64,000 nucleotides of DNA, from the NCBI RefSeq assembly GCF_000062885.1, contig NC_009142.1, forward strand, positions 7,801,584 to 7,865,583. Reading direction: 5' to 3'. The DNA is from Saccharopolyspora erythraea NRRL 2338. GTDB lineage: Bacteria > Actinomycetota > Actinomycetes > Mycobacteriales > Pseudonocardiaceae. The notes beneath the pieces were generated by a model. The model was not told where the DNA came from, made no database searches, and was given only the letters and a program-made list of their open reading frames with translations. Made by a program: the position numbers and the translations under genes. Position 1 is the first letter of the stretch. Each line of letters opens with the position of its first letter. This document shows, one piece after another, positions 1-7,303 of the stretch.

Positions 1-1
1 C

Positions 2-457
2 GGCATCCCGTTCCACCACGTCCCGTTCCCGAAGGACTCCGAGGGCAAGGCGGACGCGTTCGCGCAGGTGCGGGAGCTGGTCGACGCCCACGAGCCGGAC
101 GCGGTGGTGCTGGCCCGGTTCATGCAGGTCCTGCCCGCGGAGCTGTGCGAGGCGTGGTCGGGCCGCGCGCTCAACATCCACCACAGCTTCCTCCCGTCGT
201 TCGCCGGCGCCCGCCCGTACCACCAGGCCTACGAGCGCGGGGTGAAGCTGGTCGGCGCGACCTGCCACTACGTGACGGCCGAACTGGACGCGGGCCCGAT
301 CGTCGAGCAGGACGTGATCCGCGTCGACCACACCGACTCGGTGGCCGACATGGTCCGAAAAGGACGCGACATCGAGAAGCTGGTGCTGGCCCGCGGTCTG
401 CGCTCGCACCTCGAGGGCCGCGTGCTGATGCACGGCAAGCGCACGGTCGTCTTCTAG
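2..457 (+). CDS. purU: Formyltetrahydrofolate deformylase, C-terminal part
   Basis: This is the last 151 codons of a gene cut by the left window edge. PurU hydrolyses 10-formyl-tetrahydrofolate to tetrahydrofolate and formate, feeding formate to PurT-type purine synthesis and balancing the one-carbon pool. The visible part is the formyltransferase fold. The LNIHHSFLPSF segment carries the Asn/His of the active site, and the LDAGPI segment carries the catalytic Asp. The C-terminus is the family's usual VLARGLRSHLE...RV ending. The N-terminal ACT domain lies outside the window. Assignment is firm. Confidence 0.93.
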   Translation, partial: GIPFHHVPFPKDSEGKADAFAQVRELVDAHEPDAVVLARFMQVLPAELCEAWSGRALNIHHSFLPSFAGARPYHQAYERGVKLVGATCHYVTAELDAGPIVEQDVIRVDHTDSVADMVRKGRDIEKLVLARGLRSHLEGRVLMHGKRTVVF

Positions 458-534
458 CCGGTCGTCTTGCAGCCGGAGCTCGGCCTGCCGGGCGCGGTGT
501 CCAGCGAGGACCGACCGAGGCGCTGCCGCGTCGG

Positions 535-1494
535 TCAGCCGGTCCCGGCCATCGCCGCGAGGCGGCGGGCGAGCCGGGCGGCGGCCTCCCGCAGCTCCGG
601 CGGTTCCAGGACCTCCGCGTCGAAGCCCAGCCGGACCACGTGCACGGCGAGCCAGTCCAGGTCCTCGCCGCCGGCGACGAGCACGCACCACCCGTCGCCG
701 TCGTCCTCGACGCGGCCCACCTGGGGCGGCACCAGCTCCCGCACCTGCTCGGGCCGGGCGTGCAGCCGCACCCGGGCGAGGTACCGGTACGGCGCCTCGG
801 CCACGGACCGCTGCACGTAGGCGACCGGGTCCGGATGCTCGGCCGGGCGGAAGCGCCAGGTGGTCGCCTCCACCTCGCGCATCCGGTCCAGCCGGAAGGT
901 GCGCCAGTCGTCGCGGTCGACGTCGCGGGCCATCAGGTACCAGCGGCGACCAGTGGTGACCATCCGCACCGGCTCCGCGGTGCGCTCGCGCGCCTCGCCG
1001 TCGCGGCCGGTGTACCGGAAGCGGACCCGCACGGCGTCGCGGCAGGCTCGCGCGAGCGTCACCAGCAGCTCCGCGTCGATCTCCACCCCGGGGCCGACGA
1101 GGGTCTCGGTGGCGCCGTGCACCGCCCGCACCTCGGCGCGCAGCCTGGGCGGCATCACCTGGTCGAGCTTCGCGAGCGCCCGCAGCGCAGCCTCGCCCGC
1201 CCCGGCGACCGTTCCACCCGCCGCCAGCCGCAGGGAGACTGCCGTCGCGGTCGCCTCCTCGTCGTCGAGGAGCAGCGGCGGCAGCCGGGTGCCCGCGCCG
1301 AGCTGGTAGCCGCCGCCGACGCCCGCCGTCGCGTGCACGGGATAGCCGAGCGCACGCAGCCGCTCGACGTCGCGGCGCACCGAGCGGTCGGTGACCCCCA
1401 GCTCGCTCGCGAGCTCGGCGGCGGTCCAGGACGGCCGCCGCTGCAGCAGCGCCAGCAACCGCAGCACCCGCTCGGTCGTCGCCTCCACGGTCAC
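535..1494 (-). CDS. YafY-type WYL-domain transcriptional regulator
   Basis: This 319-residue protein has an N-terminal DeoR-like helix-turn-helix (about residues 8-60, WTAAELASELGVTDRSVRRDV) and a WYL domain in the middle. Family members are cytosolic regulators that bind DNA and sense a ligand, often nucleic acid, through the WYL fold. The gene is divergent from the DinB-like gene at 1556 with about 60 bp between them, so DinB-like and VOC genes are plausible targets. The start is GTG; a second GTG six bases downstream is possible. The ligand is unknown. Confidence 0.88.
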   Translation of the reverse strand: MTVEATTERVLRLLALLQRRPSWTAAELASELGVTDRSVRRDVERLRALGYPVHATAGVGGGYQLGAGTRLPPLLLDDEEATATAVSLRLAAGGTVAGAGEAALRALAKLDQVMPPRLRAEVRAVHGATETLVGPGVEIDAELLVTLARACRDAVRVRFRYTGRDGEARERTAEPVRMVTTGRRWYLMARDVDRDDWRTFRLDRMREVEATTWRFRPAEHPDPVAYVQRSVAEAPYRYLARVRLHARPEQVRELVPPQVGRVEDDGDGWCVLVAGGEDLDWLAVHVVRLGFDAEVLEPPELREAAARLARRLAAMAGTG

Positions 1495-1555
1495 GCCCTC
1501 ATCGTCGCACGGATCACGGAACGGCCCTGTCCGCTATTGGCGGGAGGCTGGGCGC

Positions 1556-2137
1556 ATGACCGACCTGACCTGGAACCCCCTGCTCCGAGAGCAGCTCGCG
1601 TGGCACTGGACCAACCAGCTCCGCGAACGCCTCGACGGGCTCACCGACGACGAGTACTTCTGGGAGCCGGCGCCCGGCTGCTGGAACGTGCGCCCGCGCG
1701 GCACCGGCACCGCACCGGTGCAGGGCGGGTCCGGCGCGATGACCATCGACTTCGCGATGCCGGAGCCCGACCCGGCGCCGTTCACCACGATCGCCTGGCG
1801 CCTCGGCCACGTGATCGTCGGGGTGCTCGCGATGCGCAACGCCTCGCACTTCGGCCGCACGCCCACCGACTACTGGTCGTTCGAGTACGCCGCGACCGCG
1901 TCCGAGGCGCTGGAACAGCTCGACGCGGAGTACGCGACCTGGCAGGCCGGGGTCGAGTCGCTCGGCGAAAGCGGCCTCGCCCGCCCGTGCGGGGAGGCGG
2001 AGGGAGCGCACGCCGAGCGACCGATGGCGGCGCTGGTGCTGCACATCAACCGGGAGGTGGTGCACCATCTGGCCGAGGTGTGCCTGCTCCGCGACCTGCA
2101 CCTGCACACCCACCGGCGGACTCGGGAGGCGAGCTGA
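1556..2137 (+). CDS. DinB-like (DUF664-type) four-helix protein
   Basis: This 193-residue protein has the DinB/mycothiol-transferase-like fold. The start MTDLTWNPLLREQLAWHW and three spaced histidines (WRLGH near the middle, NREVVHH near the end) are the usual metal-binding pattern of a putative metal-dependent enzyme. The start is ATG with GGGAGG nine bases upstream. The stop is one base before the VOC gene, so the two are almost certainly co-transcribed. The divergent WYL regulator is the likely controller. The substrate cannot be read from the sequence; a thiol transferase or detoxification role is only inference. Confidence 0.8.
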   Translation: MTDLTWNPLLREQLAWHWTNQLRERLDGLTDDEYFWEPAPGCWNVRPRGTGTAPVQGGSGAMTIDFAMPEPDPAPFTTIAWRLGHVIVGVLAMRNASHFGRTPTDYWSFEYAATASEALEQLDAEYATWQAGVESLGESGLARPCGEAEGAHAERPMAALVLHINREVVHHLAEVCLLRDLHLHTHRRTREAS

Positions 2138-2138
2138 G

Positions 2139-2576
2139 ATGGCCCGCGACGTCCAGATCACCTTCGACTGCGGCGACCCGGCCGGGCTGTCCGCGTTCTG
2201 GGCCGAGGCCCTCGGCTACCGGTTGCAGGACCCGCCCGAGGGCTTCGAGTCGTGGGAGCAGGCCTTGGAGGCGATGGGGGTGCCGCCCGAGAACCGCAAC
2301 GACGCCTCCGCCGTGCTGGACCCCGCAGGCGCCGGGCCGCGGCTGTTCTTCCAGCGGGTGCCGGAGGGCAAGCAGGCCAAGAACCGCGTGCACATCGATG
2401 TACGAGCCGCCCCCGGGCTCGAGGGCGACGCGCGGATGACGGCCTTGGAAGCGGAGGCCGAGCGGCTCGTCTCCCACGGCGCCACCCGGGTCCGGCGCCA
2501 CGAGCCCGCGCCGCCGCTCGACGGCGGTCACATCGTGATGGCCGACCCCGAGGGCAACGAGTTCTGCCTCGACTGA
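2139..2576 (+). CDS. VOC-family (glyoxalase/bleomycin-resistance fold) protein
   Basis: This 145-residue cytosolic protein is built on paired beta-alpha-beta-beta-beta modules. It starts VQITFDCGDPAGLSAFWAEA and ends with HIVMADPEGNEFCLD, the typical last metal-ligand strand with its Glu. The start follows the DinB gene's stop by one base, implying translational coupling. Members of this group bind small molecules or metals; without a catalytic partner residue pattern I cannot say whether it is an enzyme. Confidence 0.85.
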   Translation: MARDVQITFDCGDPAGLSAFWAEALGYRLQDPPEGFESWEQALEAMGVPPENRNDASAVLDPAGAGPRLFFQRVPEGKQAKNRVHIDVRAAPGLEGDARMTALEAEAERLVSHGATRVRRHEPAPPLDGGHIVMADPEGNEFCLD

Positions 2577-2630
2577 TCAGCGGCGCGGGGGCGCCGACGG
2601 CCACGGGTCCGCTCCGCCGGCCGCGACCAG

Positions 2631-3188
2631 TCAGCGGCCGAGGCCCTCGATGACCTCCGCGCCGGGCAGTCCGGCCAGCACCTCGCCCGCGGTGAGGATC
2701 TTGCTGCGCCGCAGCCCGCTGCCGACCACGGCGGCGGGCACCTCGGCGACCGCCGCGTCGACCAGGACCGGCCAGCCCTCGGGAAGACCGAACGGGGTGA
2801 TCCCGCCGTACTCCATGCCGGTCAGGGCAACCGCCTCGTCCATCGGCGCGAAGGACGCCTTGCGCACGTCCAGCCGCCGCTTGACGACCCCGTTGACGTC
2901 CGCGCGGGTGGTGGCCAGCACCAGGCACGCCGCGTAGCGGACCTCACCGGAGCGCTTGCCCGCGACGACGACGCAGTTCGCCGAGAGCTCCAGCGGCGAC
3001 CCGTACTGCGCGCAGAACGCGGCGGTGTCGGCGAGCTCCGGGTCGATCTCGGTCACCCCGACGCGCGCCGCCTCGGCCTCGTCGAGAGCGCGGACGGCCT
3101 CGGCGACCGGATCGGCGAGCAGGTCGGGACGTTCCAGCGCGGGGACGACCTCGAGCGTGCCCGCGGCCAGCGACCAGTCAACAGCCAT
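2631..3188 (-). CDS. YbaK/ProX-type aminoacyl-tRNA deacylase
   Basis: This 185-residue YbaK-domain protein is of the group that hydrolyses mischarged tRNA such as Cys-tRNA-Pro or Ala-tRNA-Pro. Visible family signatures are the NCVVVAGKR strand (with the catalytic-type Lys), the ADVNGVVKRRL segment, and GGITPFGLPEGWPVLVD near the C-terminus. The in-frame region extends far upstream, but ATG at 3188 gives a family-length protein (MAVDWSLAAGTLEVV). It lies alone between the VOC gene (convergent) and the hydrolase gene. Confidence 0.87.
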   Translation of the reverse strand: MAVDWSLAAGTLEVVPALERPDLLADPVAEAVRALDEAEAARVGVTEIDPELADTAAFCAQYGSPLELSANCVVVAGKRSGEVRYAACLVLATTRADVNGVVKRRLDVRKASFAPMDEAVALTGMEYGGITPFGLPEGWPVLVDAAVAEVPAAVVGSGLRRSKILTAGEVLAGLPGAEVIEGLGR

Positions 3189-3213
3189 GTCGCGACGATA
3201 CAAGCCGGCGCGG

Positions 3214-3960
3214 TCAGCCCAGGAAGTCCACGAGCATCGCGCGCAGCTCCCTGCGGTGGGTGAGCATCGGCGCCGCCGAAGGCAGCAGTTCCAGCCGGGC
3301 CCCGGAGAAGGCGGCCGCCACCGCCTTGGCCACCTCGGCGGGGTGCATCGGGTCCTCGGTGGCGCCGATGACCAGCACCTCCGCGGTCGCCGCCGCAAGC
3401 GCGGAGGCGTCGGACACGGCGCTGCGCTCGGGCAGCGTGCGCAACGCGTCCTCGAGCCGCAGCAGCGCGTCGGCCCGGCGCGCGACGTGCTCACCGACGT
3501 CGACGCCCTCCGGGATCTCGGCGGCGACGGCGGCGCGCAGCTTCGCCCCACCGTCGCCCGGCGCCGCCGCGACGGCTTCCGCGAGGCGCTCGAACGCCCA
3601 CATCGCCGCCACGTCGCGGGGACGGTCCAGGGAGGCGGGCAGCAGCAGCGCCAGCCGCTCGAACCGGTCCGGGTGGTCGGCGGCGATCCTGGTCAGCGCG
3701 CCCGCGCCCAGCGAGACGCCCACCGCGCGCGTCGCACCCACCTCGTCGGCGGCGGCGAGCACGTCGGCGGCGACGCGGCCGTAGTCCCAGTAGCCGGGAG
3801 GGGAGTCCGGAGCGCTGCCGTGACCGGGCAGGCTCAGCACCACCCGGGTTCCGGGAAGCCCGGAGGACGGGATGCGCGCCTCGCCCTCGGTAGCGCCCAG
3901 GCCGTGCACGACTAGCGTGACCGGCGCGCCGCGGCCGAGCGTCGTCCAGGTGACGGCCAC
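3214..3960 (-). CDS. Alpha/beta-hydrolase fold protein
   Basis: This 248-residue protein has the usual elements: VVHGLGATEG (oxyanion region), nucleophile elbow GVSLGAG with Ser, and a late acid/His pair around GATEDPMHPAEV and MLTHRRE. The GTG start overlaps the TAG stop of the DUF2516 gene by one base, so the two are translationally coupled. It is cytosolic with no signal peptide. The substrate is unknown. The region after the nucleophile is rich in Ala and Asp, as in neighbouring genes. Confidence 0.85.
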   Translation of the reverse strand: MAVTWTTLGRGAPVTLVVHGLGATEGEARIPSSGLPGTRVVLSLPGHGSAPDSPPGYWDYGRVAADVLAAADEVGATRAVGVSLGAGALTRIAADHPDRFERLALLLPASLDRPRDVAAMWAFERLAEAVAAAPGDGGAKLRAAVAAEIPEGVDVGEHVARRADALLRLEDALRTLPERSAVSDASALAAATAEVLVIGATEDPMHPAEVAKAVAAAFSGARLELLPSAAPMLTHRRELRAMLVDFLG

Positions 3961-4244
3961 TACCAGGAGCTGCCCTTCTGGACCTCGGTGACCTTGGGCT
4001 TCACGTCGACGATGTAGACCAGCACCGCGACCATGCCGATGATCCACAGTATGGTCATCGGCCCGCGGAACAGGATCAGCACGAGCGCGCCCGCGCCGGT
4101 GATGCCGAGCCAGGCAGGCTTGGTCATCTTGTCCGCGGCGGTGAACGCGTCGGCGCGCTGGAGCGCGGCGTGCACGAACGCGTAGATCCCCACCGGGATC
4201 CCCGCACCCCAAATGATCAGCAACGTCCACGTGTCCAGACCCAC
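3960..4244 (-). CDS. DUF2516-family small membrane protein
   Basis: This protein has about 94 residues and three hydrophobic segments (WTLLIIWGAGIPVGIYAFVHA, LGITGAGALVLILF, ILWIIGMVAVLVYIVDV). The family signature AFVHAALQRADAFTAADK-TKPAWLGI is present, and the C-terminus VKPKVTEVQKG faces the cytosol. In mycobacteria the same gene follows hbhA and an HTH regulator (recalled as Rv0474-Rv0476), and the order is kept here. The start is one of two GTG codons (4244 or 4253). Function is unknown. Confidence 0.85.
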   Translation of the reverse strand: MGLDTWTLLIIWGAGIPVGIYAFVHAALQRADAFTAADKMTKPAWLGITGAGALVLILFRGPMTILWIIGMVAVLVYIVDVKPKVTEVQKGSSW

Positions 4245-4296
4245 GCCACCCACCCTACGTGCTCGGCTCCGGCCACGGCACCCACGTGCTATCGGC

Positions 4297-5079
4297 TCAG
4301 CTCTCGCTCTCGCCGGAGGCGCCTTGGGCGGTGGTGCCCTTGGTGCCGGTCGACTTGCCACCACCGGAGGTGGCCTTGCCCCCGCTGGTCTTCGCCGAGC
4401 CGGACGTGCTCTTGGCGCTCGGCTTGCCCGCCGCGGTCGCCTTCTCGGCGGAGCCGGACTTCTCCGACTCGCCGGTCCTGGCGGCCGAGGTCTTCGCGGC
4501 GGCCTTGCGGGCGGTGCTGCGCGTGGCGGAAGCCGCCTTCGAACCGGCGGCCTTGACCGTCTCGGCGGCCTCGTCGGCGGCCTGCTCGGTCTGCCTGGCG
4601 GCCTTCTCGCCGTAGGAGCGGGCGCCGCGGGTCACCTTGCCGAGCACGTCGTCGGCCAGCACGCGGACCTCGCCGACGACCTCCTCGACCCGGCCCTGCG
4701 CGGTCTCAGCCTGCTTGCGCGCCTGCTGGACCTGCGGCTGCAGGCGCTCCAGCGCGCCCTCGCCGCGCTCGGCGAGGTAGTCGTAGAGCTTGACCGCGGA
4801 CTGGGTGTAGGCGTCGAGCCGCTTGCGCAGCTCGGCCGGGTCGAGCTGCCCGCGCAGCTCGTTGAGGTCGCTCGGCAGGTCGGCGCGCGCGGACTCGGCG
4901 CGATCGTTCAGCTCGGTGCGGATCCGGGTCAGGGTGTCCACGACCGCCTGGGCGGCGAGGTCACCGGCGCCGAGCGCGGCCAGCAGCGGCTGACGCGCGT
5001 GCTCGACGGCACCGCCGAAGGCCAGGGCGGCCTGCTCCCGCATCTTCTGGACGTCCTCGGACTTGGGCAGTGTGGGCAT
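4297..5079 (-). CDS. hbhA: HbhA-like heparin-binding hemagglutinin homologue
   Basis: This 260-residue protein has a long coiled-coil N-terminal two-thirds (EDVQKMREQAALAFGG onward, with heptad-like Leu/Ala and charged residues). Its tail is very rich in Lys, Ala, Ser, Thr and Gly, with KAAAKTSAARTG-like blocks. In Mycobacterium tuberculosis HbhA the basic tail binds sulphated glycans and lipid inclusions. Here the tail is longer and more Ser/Gly-rich than the mycobacterial PAKKA repeats, so glycan binding is uncertain. ATG 5079 is chosen because GGAG lies eight bases upstream. Confidence 0.8.
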   Translation of the reverse strand: MPTLPKSEDVQKMREQAALAFGGAVEHARQPLLAALGAGDLAAQAVVDTLTRIRTELNDRAESARADLPSDLNELRGQLDPAELRKRLDAYTQSAVKLYDYLAERGEGALERLQPQVQQARKQAETAQGRVEEVVGEVRVLADDVLGKVTRGARSYGEKAARQTEQAADEAAETVKAAGSKAASATRSTARKAAAKTSAARTGESEKSGSAEKATAAGKPSAKSTSGSAKTSGGKATSGGGKSTGTKGTTAQGASGESES

Positions 5080-5084
5080 GGCGA

Positions 5085-5531
5085 TCACTCCTCGGTTTGC
5101 GGTTGCGCGGCGTCTGCCGTCGCGGAGGTCGTCCCCTCCGGTGCCCCGTCAGCCGCTGCGGGGCCGCCTTGCTCGCGCCGGAAGGTGCCGTAGATGTCCA
5201 GCAGCACCTGCTTCTGCCGCTCGTTGAGGTCGGGGTCGGCGAGGATCGCGTCGACCACCGGACCGCCCTCGCGGCGCTCCAGGATGCCGGCCTGCACGTA
5301 CAGCGCCTCGGCGGAGATCCGCAGCGCCTTGGCGATCTGCTGGAGGATCTCCGCGCTCGGCTTGCGCAGCCCGCGCTCGACCTGGCTCAGGTAGGGGTTG
5401 GACACTCCGGCGCGCTTGGCCAGCTGCCGCAGCGAGATCTGGGCGTTGCCGCGCTGCGTGCGGATGTAGGCGCCGAGATCGCTGACCGCCTGGTTCACGG
5501 CCTTGTTGACCGTTTTGTCCACGCGTTCCAT
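5085..5531 (-). CDS. XRE-family regulator upstream of hbhA
   Basis: This 148-residue protein has a Cro/CI helix-turn-helix at about residues 30-85 (SLRQLAKRAGVSNPYLSQVERG, then KPSAEILQQIAKAL). A short helical C-domain ends in an Ala/Thr/Glu-rich tail. It sits directly upstream of the hbhA-like gene with a gap of a few bases, and DUF2516 follows. This is the same order as the recalled mycobacterial Rv0474-Rv0475-Rv0476 block, so it probably controls that set. Confidence 0.87.
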   Translation of the reverse strand: MERVDKTVNKAVNQAVSDLGAYIRTQRGNAQISLRQLAKRAGVSNPYLSQVERGLRKPSAEILQQIAKALRISAEALYVQAGILERREGGPVVDAILADPDLNERQKQVLLDIYGTFRREQGGPAAADGAPEGTTSATADAAQPQTEE

Positions 5532-5812
5532 CTGCGATCACCTTTCCGGTCGAAATCCACGATAACCAGGCATGCTAGCTACTGCAAGCACACAGCTTGC
5601 ACCTATCGGGCGTGATTGCTACCACTGGCGGGTGATTTGCCGGCGCAGCGCCTTGCGCCGACCGGAGGAGGCGGGCGAGGGCGGAGCGCACAGGTGGGCT
5701 CCTCTGGCATGCCGATGGCCGACCAGCGCGCGAGAAGGCCGCGCATCACCGCTCGGCGGTGGCCTCGCGGGGCCCGGAGACGCGAACCGGGCGCGAGCCG
5801 TGCGGCTCGCGC

Positions 5813-5940
5813 CCGATGCCGAAGCCCTGCCGCCCCGACGCAAAAGCCCTGCTCCCCCGACGCCGAAGCCTGCTGCCCCGATCCCGAAGCCTGCTGTCCC
5901 GACGCCAAAGCCCTACTGCCCCGACGCCAAAGCCCTATGG
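5813..5940. repeat. Six-copy 21-22 bp tandem array in a 450-bp gene-free gap
   Basis: The 5532-5986 interval holds no convincing gene. Its right half is a degenerate tandem array with a core like CCCGACGCCAAAGCCCTGC. The AAGCC core recurs at 5822, 5844, 5866, 5887, 5908 and 5930, a 21-22 bp period. The array ends in GC-rich dyads (GGGCGCAGGCGCCC). In one frame it would read as Pro-Thr-Pro-Lys-Pro repeats, but the irregular 21/22-bp spacing breaks the frame, so I treat it as a non-coding minisatellite. Confidence 0.75.
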
Positions 5941-5986
5941 GCGCAGGCGCCCATCGCGCAGGCGCGGATGGCGAAGCCCCGCGCCC

Positions 5987-6382
5987 CTAGGTGCAGGCGC
6001 ACATGCAGAACGGGTGACCGGCGGGGTCCGCGTAGACGCGCCAGCTCGCGTCGAGCTGGTCCTCCGGCTGCGGCAGCGGCGTCGCGCCCGCCGCGAGCGC
6101 CCGCTCGTGCCCTTCTTCGAGCGTCTGGACCCGGACGTCGAGGTGGGCCATCTGCGGCCGCTCCCGGCCGGGCCAGGTCGGAGGCTGGAAGTGCGGGTCG
6201 CGCTGGAACGCCAGCGGAGCCCCGCCCGCCGGGTCGGCCAGCTCGACCCAGTCGTCCTCGGACTCGGCCTCGTCGATCTCCCAGCCGAGCAGCCGCCCGT
6301 AGAAGGCGGCGAGCGCGCGCGGGTCGGGGCAGTCGAGCGCGAACGCCGCCAAGCGCAGCGCTGTCGAAGTGGACGCCGTCAT
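5987..6382 (-). CDS. VOC-family protein
   Basis: This 131-residue VOC (glyoxalase/bleomycin resistance) fold protein starts with LAAFALDCPDPRALAAFYGRLLGWE and ends with WRVYADPAGHPFCMC. His and Glu/Asp at the usual metal-ligand strands (AHLDVRV, the DPAGHPFC end) are seen. The last residues CMCACT are unusually Cys-rich, a feature shared with some actinobacterial members. A small hypothetical gene lies 18 bp upstream on the same strand. Confidence 0.85.
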   Translation of the reverse strand: MTASTSTALRLAAFALDCPDPRALAAFYGRLLGWEIDEAESEDDWVELADPAGGAPLAFQRDPHFQPPTWPGRERPQMAHLDVRVQTLEEGHERALAAGATPLPQPEDQLDASWRVYADPAGHPFCMCACT

Positions 6383-6400
6383 GGTTCTCCTCGCTCTCGG

Positions 6401-6625
6401 TCAGTTGAGGCAGCCGCGGGGCGCGGGTCCCGGATCCACCGCGGCGCCCGGCCGCAGTTCCCGGACCGCCATCGCCCACCAGTTGGCGAAGCGGTCGAGC
6501 CAGACAGGACGAAGCCTGCCGCCCTCCCGCAACGCGCGCTCGATGTCGGCCTGAGCCGCGGCCTCCGCGGAGCGGCGCCGGTTCGACTCGTCCCGGAGCG
6601 GGAACTCGATCGGGAACGCGTTCAT
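6401..6625 (-). CDS. Small hypothetical protein
   Basis: This 74-residue charged protein (MNAFPIEFPLRDESNRRRSAEAA...) has a helical N-terminal half rich in Arg/Glu and a Trp-Trp pair (WLDRFANWW). The ATG has GGTGAGG five bases upstream, and the stop is 18 bp before the VOC gene, so both may be one transcript. No family recognised. Codon third positions are strongly G/C, which supports a real gene. Confidence 0.6.
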   Translation of the reverse strand: MNAFPIEFPLRDESNRRRSAEAAAQADIERALREGGRLRPVWLDRFANWWAMAVRELRPGAAVDPGPAPRGCLN

Positions 6626-6657
6626 GTCGCCTCACCAAACCTGTGTATTCGATTAGA

Positions 6658-6726
6658 AGGTTACTAACCTGTGAGACGAGTATGGGGGTTAGCGAACCGA
6701 GGTGCAACCTCCTATTGGCCTACGAT
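6658..6726. promoter_or_regulatory. Divergent control region: AGGTTA-C-TAACCT palindrome and a TACGAT box
   Basis: A perfect 6-bp inverted repeat with one central base lies at 6658-6670. It sits between the minus-strand 6625 gene and the plus-strand CGNR gene. TACGAT at 6721-6726 fits an actinobacterial -10 box and is seven bases before the GTG at 6734. An operator role is inferred from position only. Confidence 0.5.
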
Positions 6727-6733
6727 GGTGTTC

Positions 6734-7264
6734 GTGAACAGCGATGCTGTCGCGCCCGAGGTGGTCCGGCCGCCCGCTCAGCAGGCCGCCGCCCTCGATG
6801 CCGACCGCGACCTCGAACTCGTCCTGAACTTCCTCAACACATGCGACGTCGAAGCCGGAACCGACGTCCTGGACGATCCGGAGCACTGGCGCCGATGGTG
6901 CGCCGAGCGGGGGCTCGGTGCGGCGCCGGAGTCGACCGCGGCGCGGGAGATCCGCTACTCGATGCGCGCGGCGATCTCCTGCTCCGCACCGGCGGCGCTC
7001 GTCGCGCCGGCCTGGCAGGTGCAGGTCGAGTTCCGGGCGGGAATCCCGGTGCTCACCGGCGCCGACGCACTCGGGGACGTGCTTGTCGCGGCGACGCACC
7101 TGGTGCACACCGGCTACTGGGACCGCATCAAGATCTGCCCGGCCGAGAACTGCCTCTGGGCGTTCTACGACCGTTCGAGGAACCGCTCGCGCACGTGGTG
7201 CTCGATGCGGGTCTGCGGCAACCGGGAGAAGGCGCGCTCCTGGCGCGAACGCCACTCGGGCTAG
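6734..7264 (+). CDS. CGNR zinc-finger protein (ABATE-like)
   Basis: This protein of about 176 residues has the two-part layout of the family. An N-terminal helical domain opens with DLELVLNFLNTCDVE, and a C-terminal zinc finger spans the last 45 residues: CPAENC...WCSMRVCGNREKARSW, four Cys and the CGNR signature. These are putative stress or metabolite-responsive transcription regulators. The start is either ATG 6725 or GTG 6734; GTG is preferred because the -10 box places transcription start there (leaderless mRNA). Confidence 0.85.
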   Translation: MNSDAVAPEVVRPPAQQAAALDADRDLELVLNFLNTCDVEAGTDVLDDPEHWRRWCAERGLGAAPESTAAREIRYSMRAAISCSAPAALVAPAWQVQVEFRAGIPVLTGADALGDVLVAATHLVHTGYWDRIKICPAENCLWAFYDRSRNRSRTWCSMRVCGNREKARSWRERHSG

Positions 7265-7303
7265 CGCCGCAGGCCGCGGCGCGGCCCTCCCGCTCGCTGC
7301 GCC

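Noticed and set aside
145-2439. 764-codon plus-strand frame
   Set aside because: Shadow of the WYL, DinB and VOC genes; Pro/Arg/Gly-rich with no domain. High GC leaves long open frames on the wrong strand.
5603-5908. Repeat-encoded protein on the minus strand
   Set aside because: The 21/22-bp mixed period breaks any frame; no ribosome-binding site.
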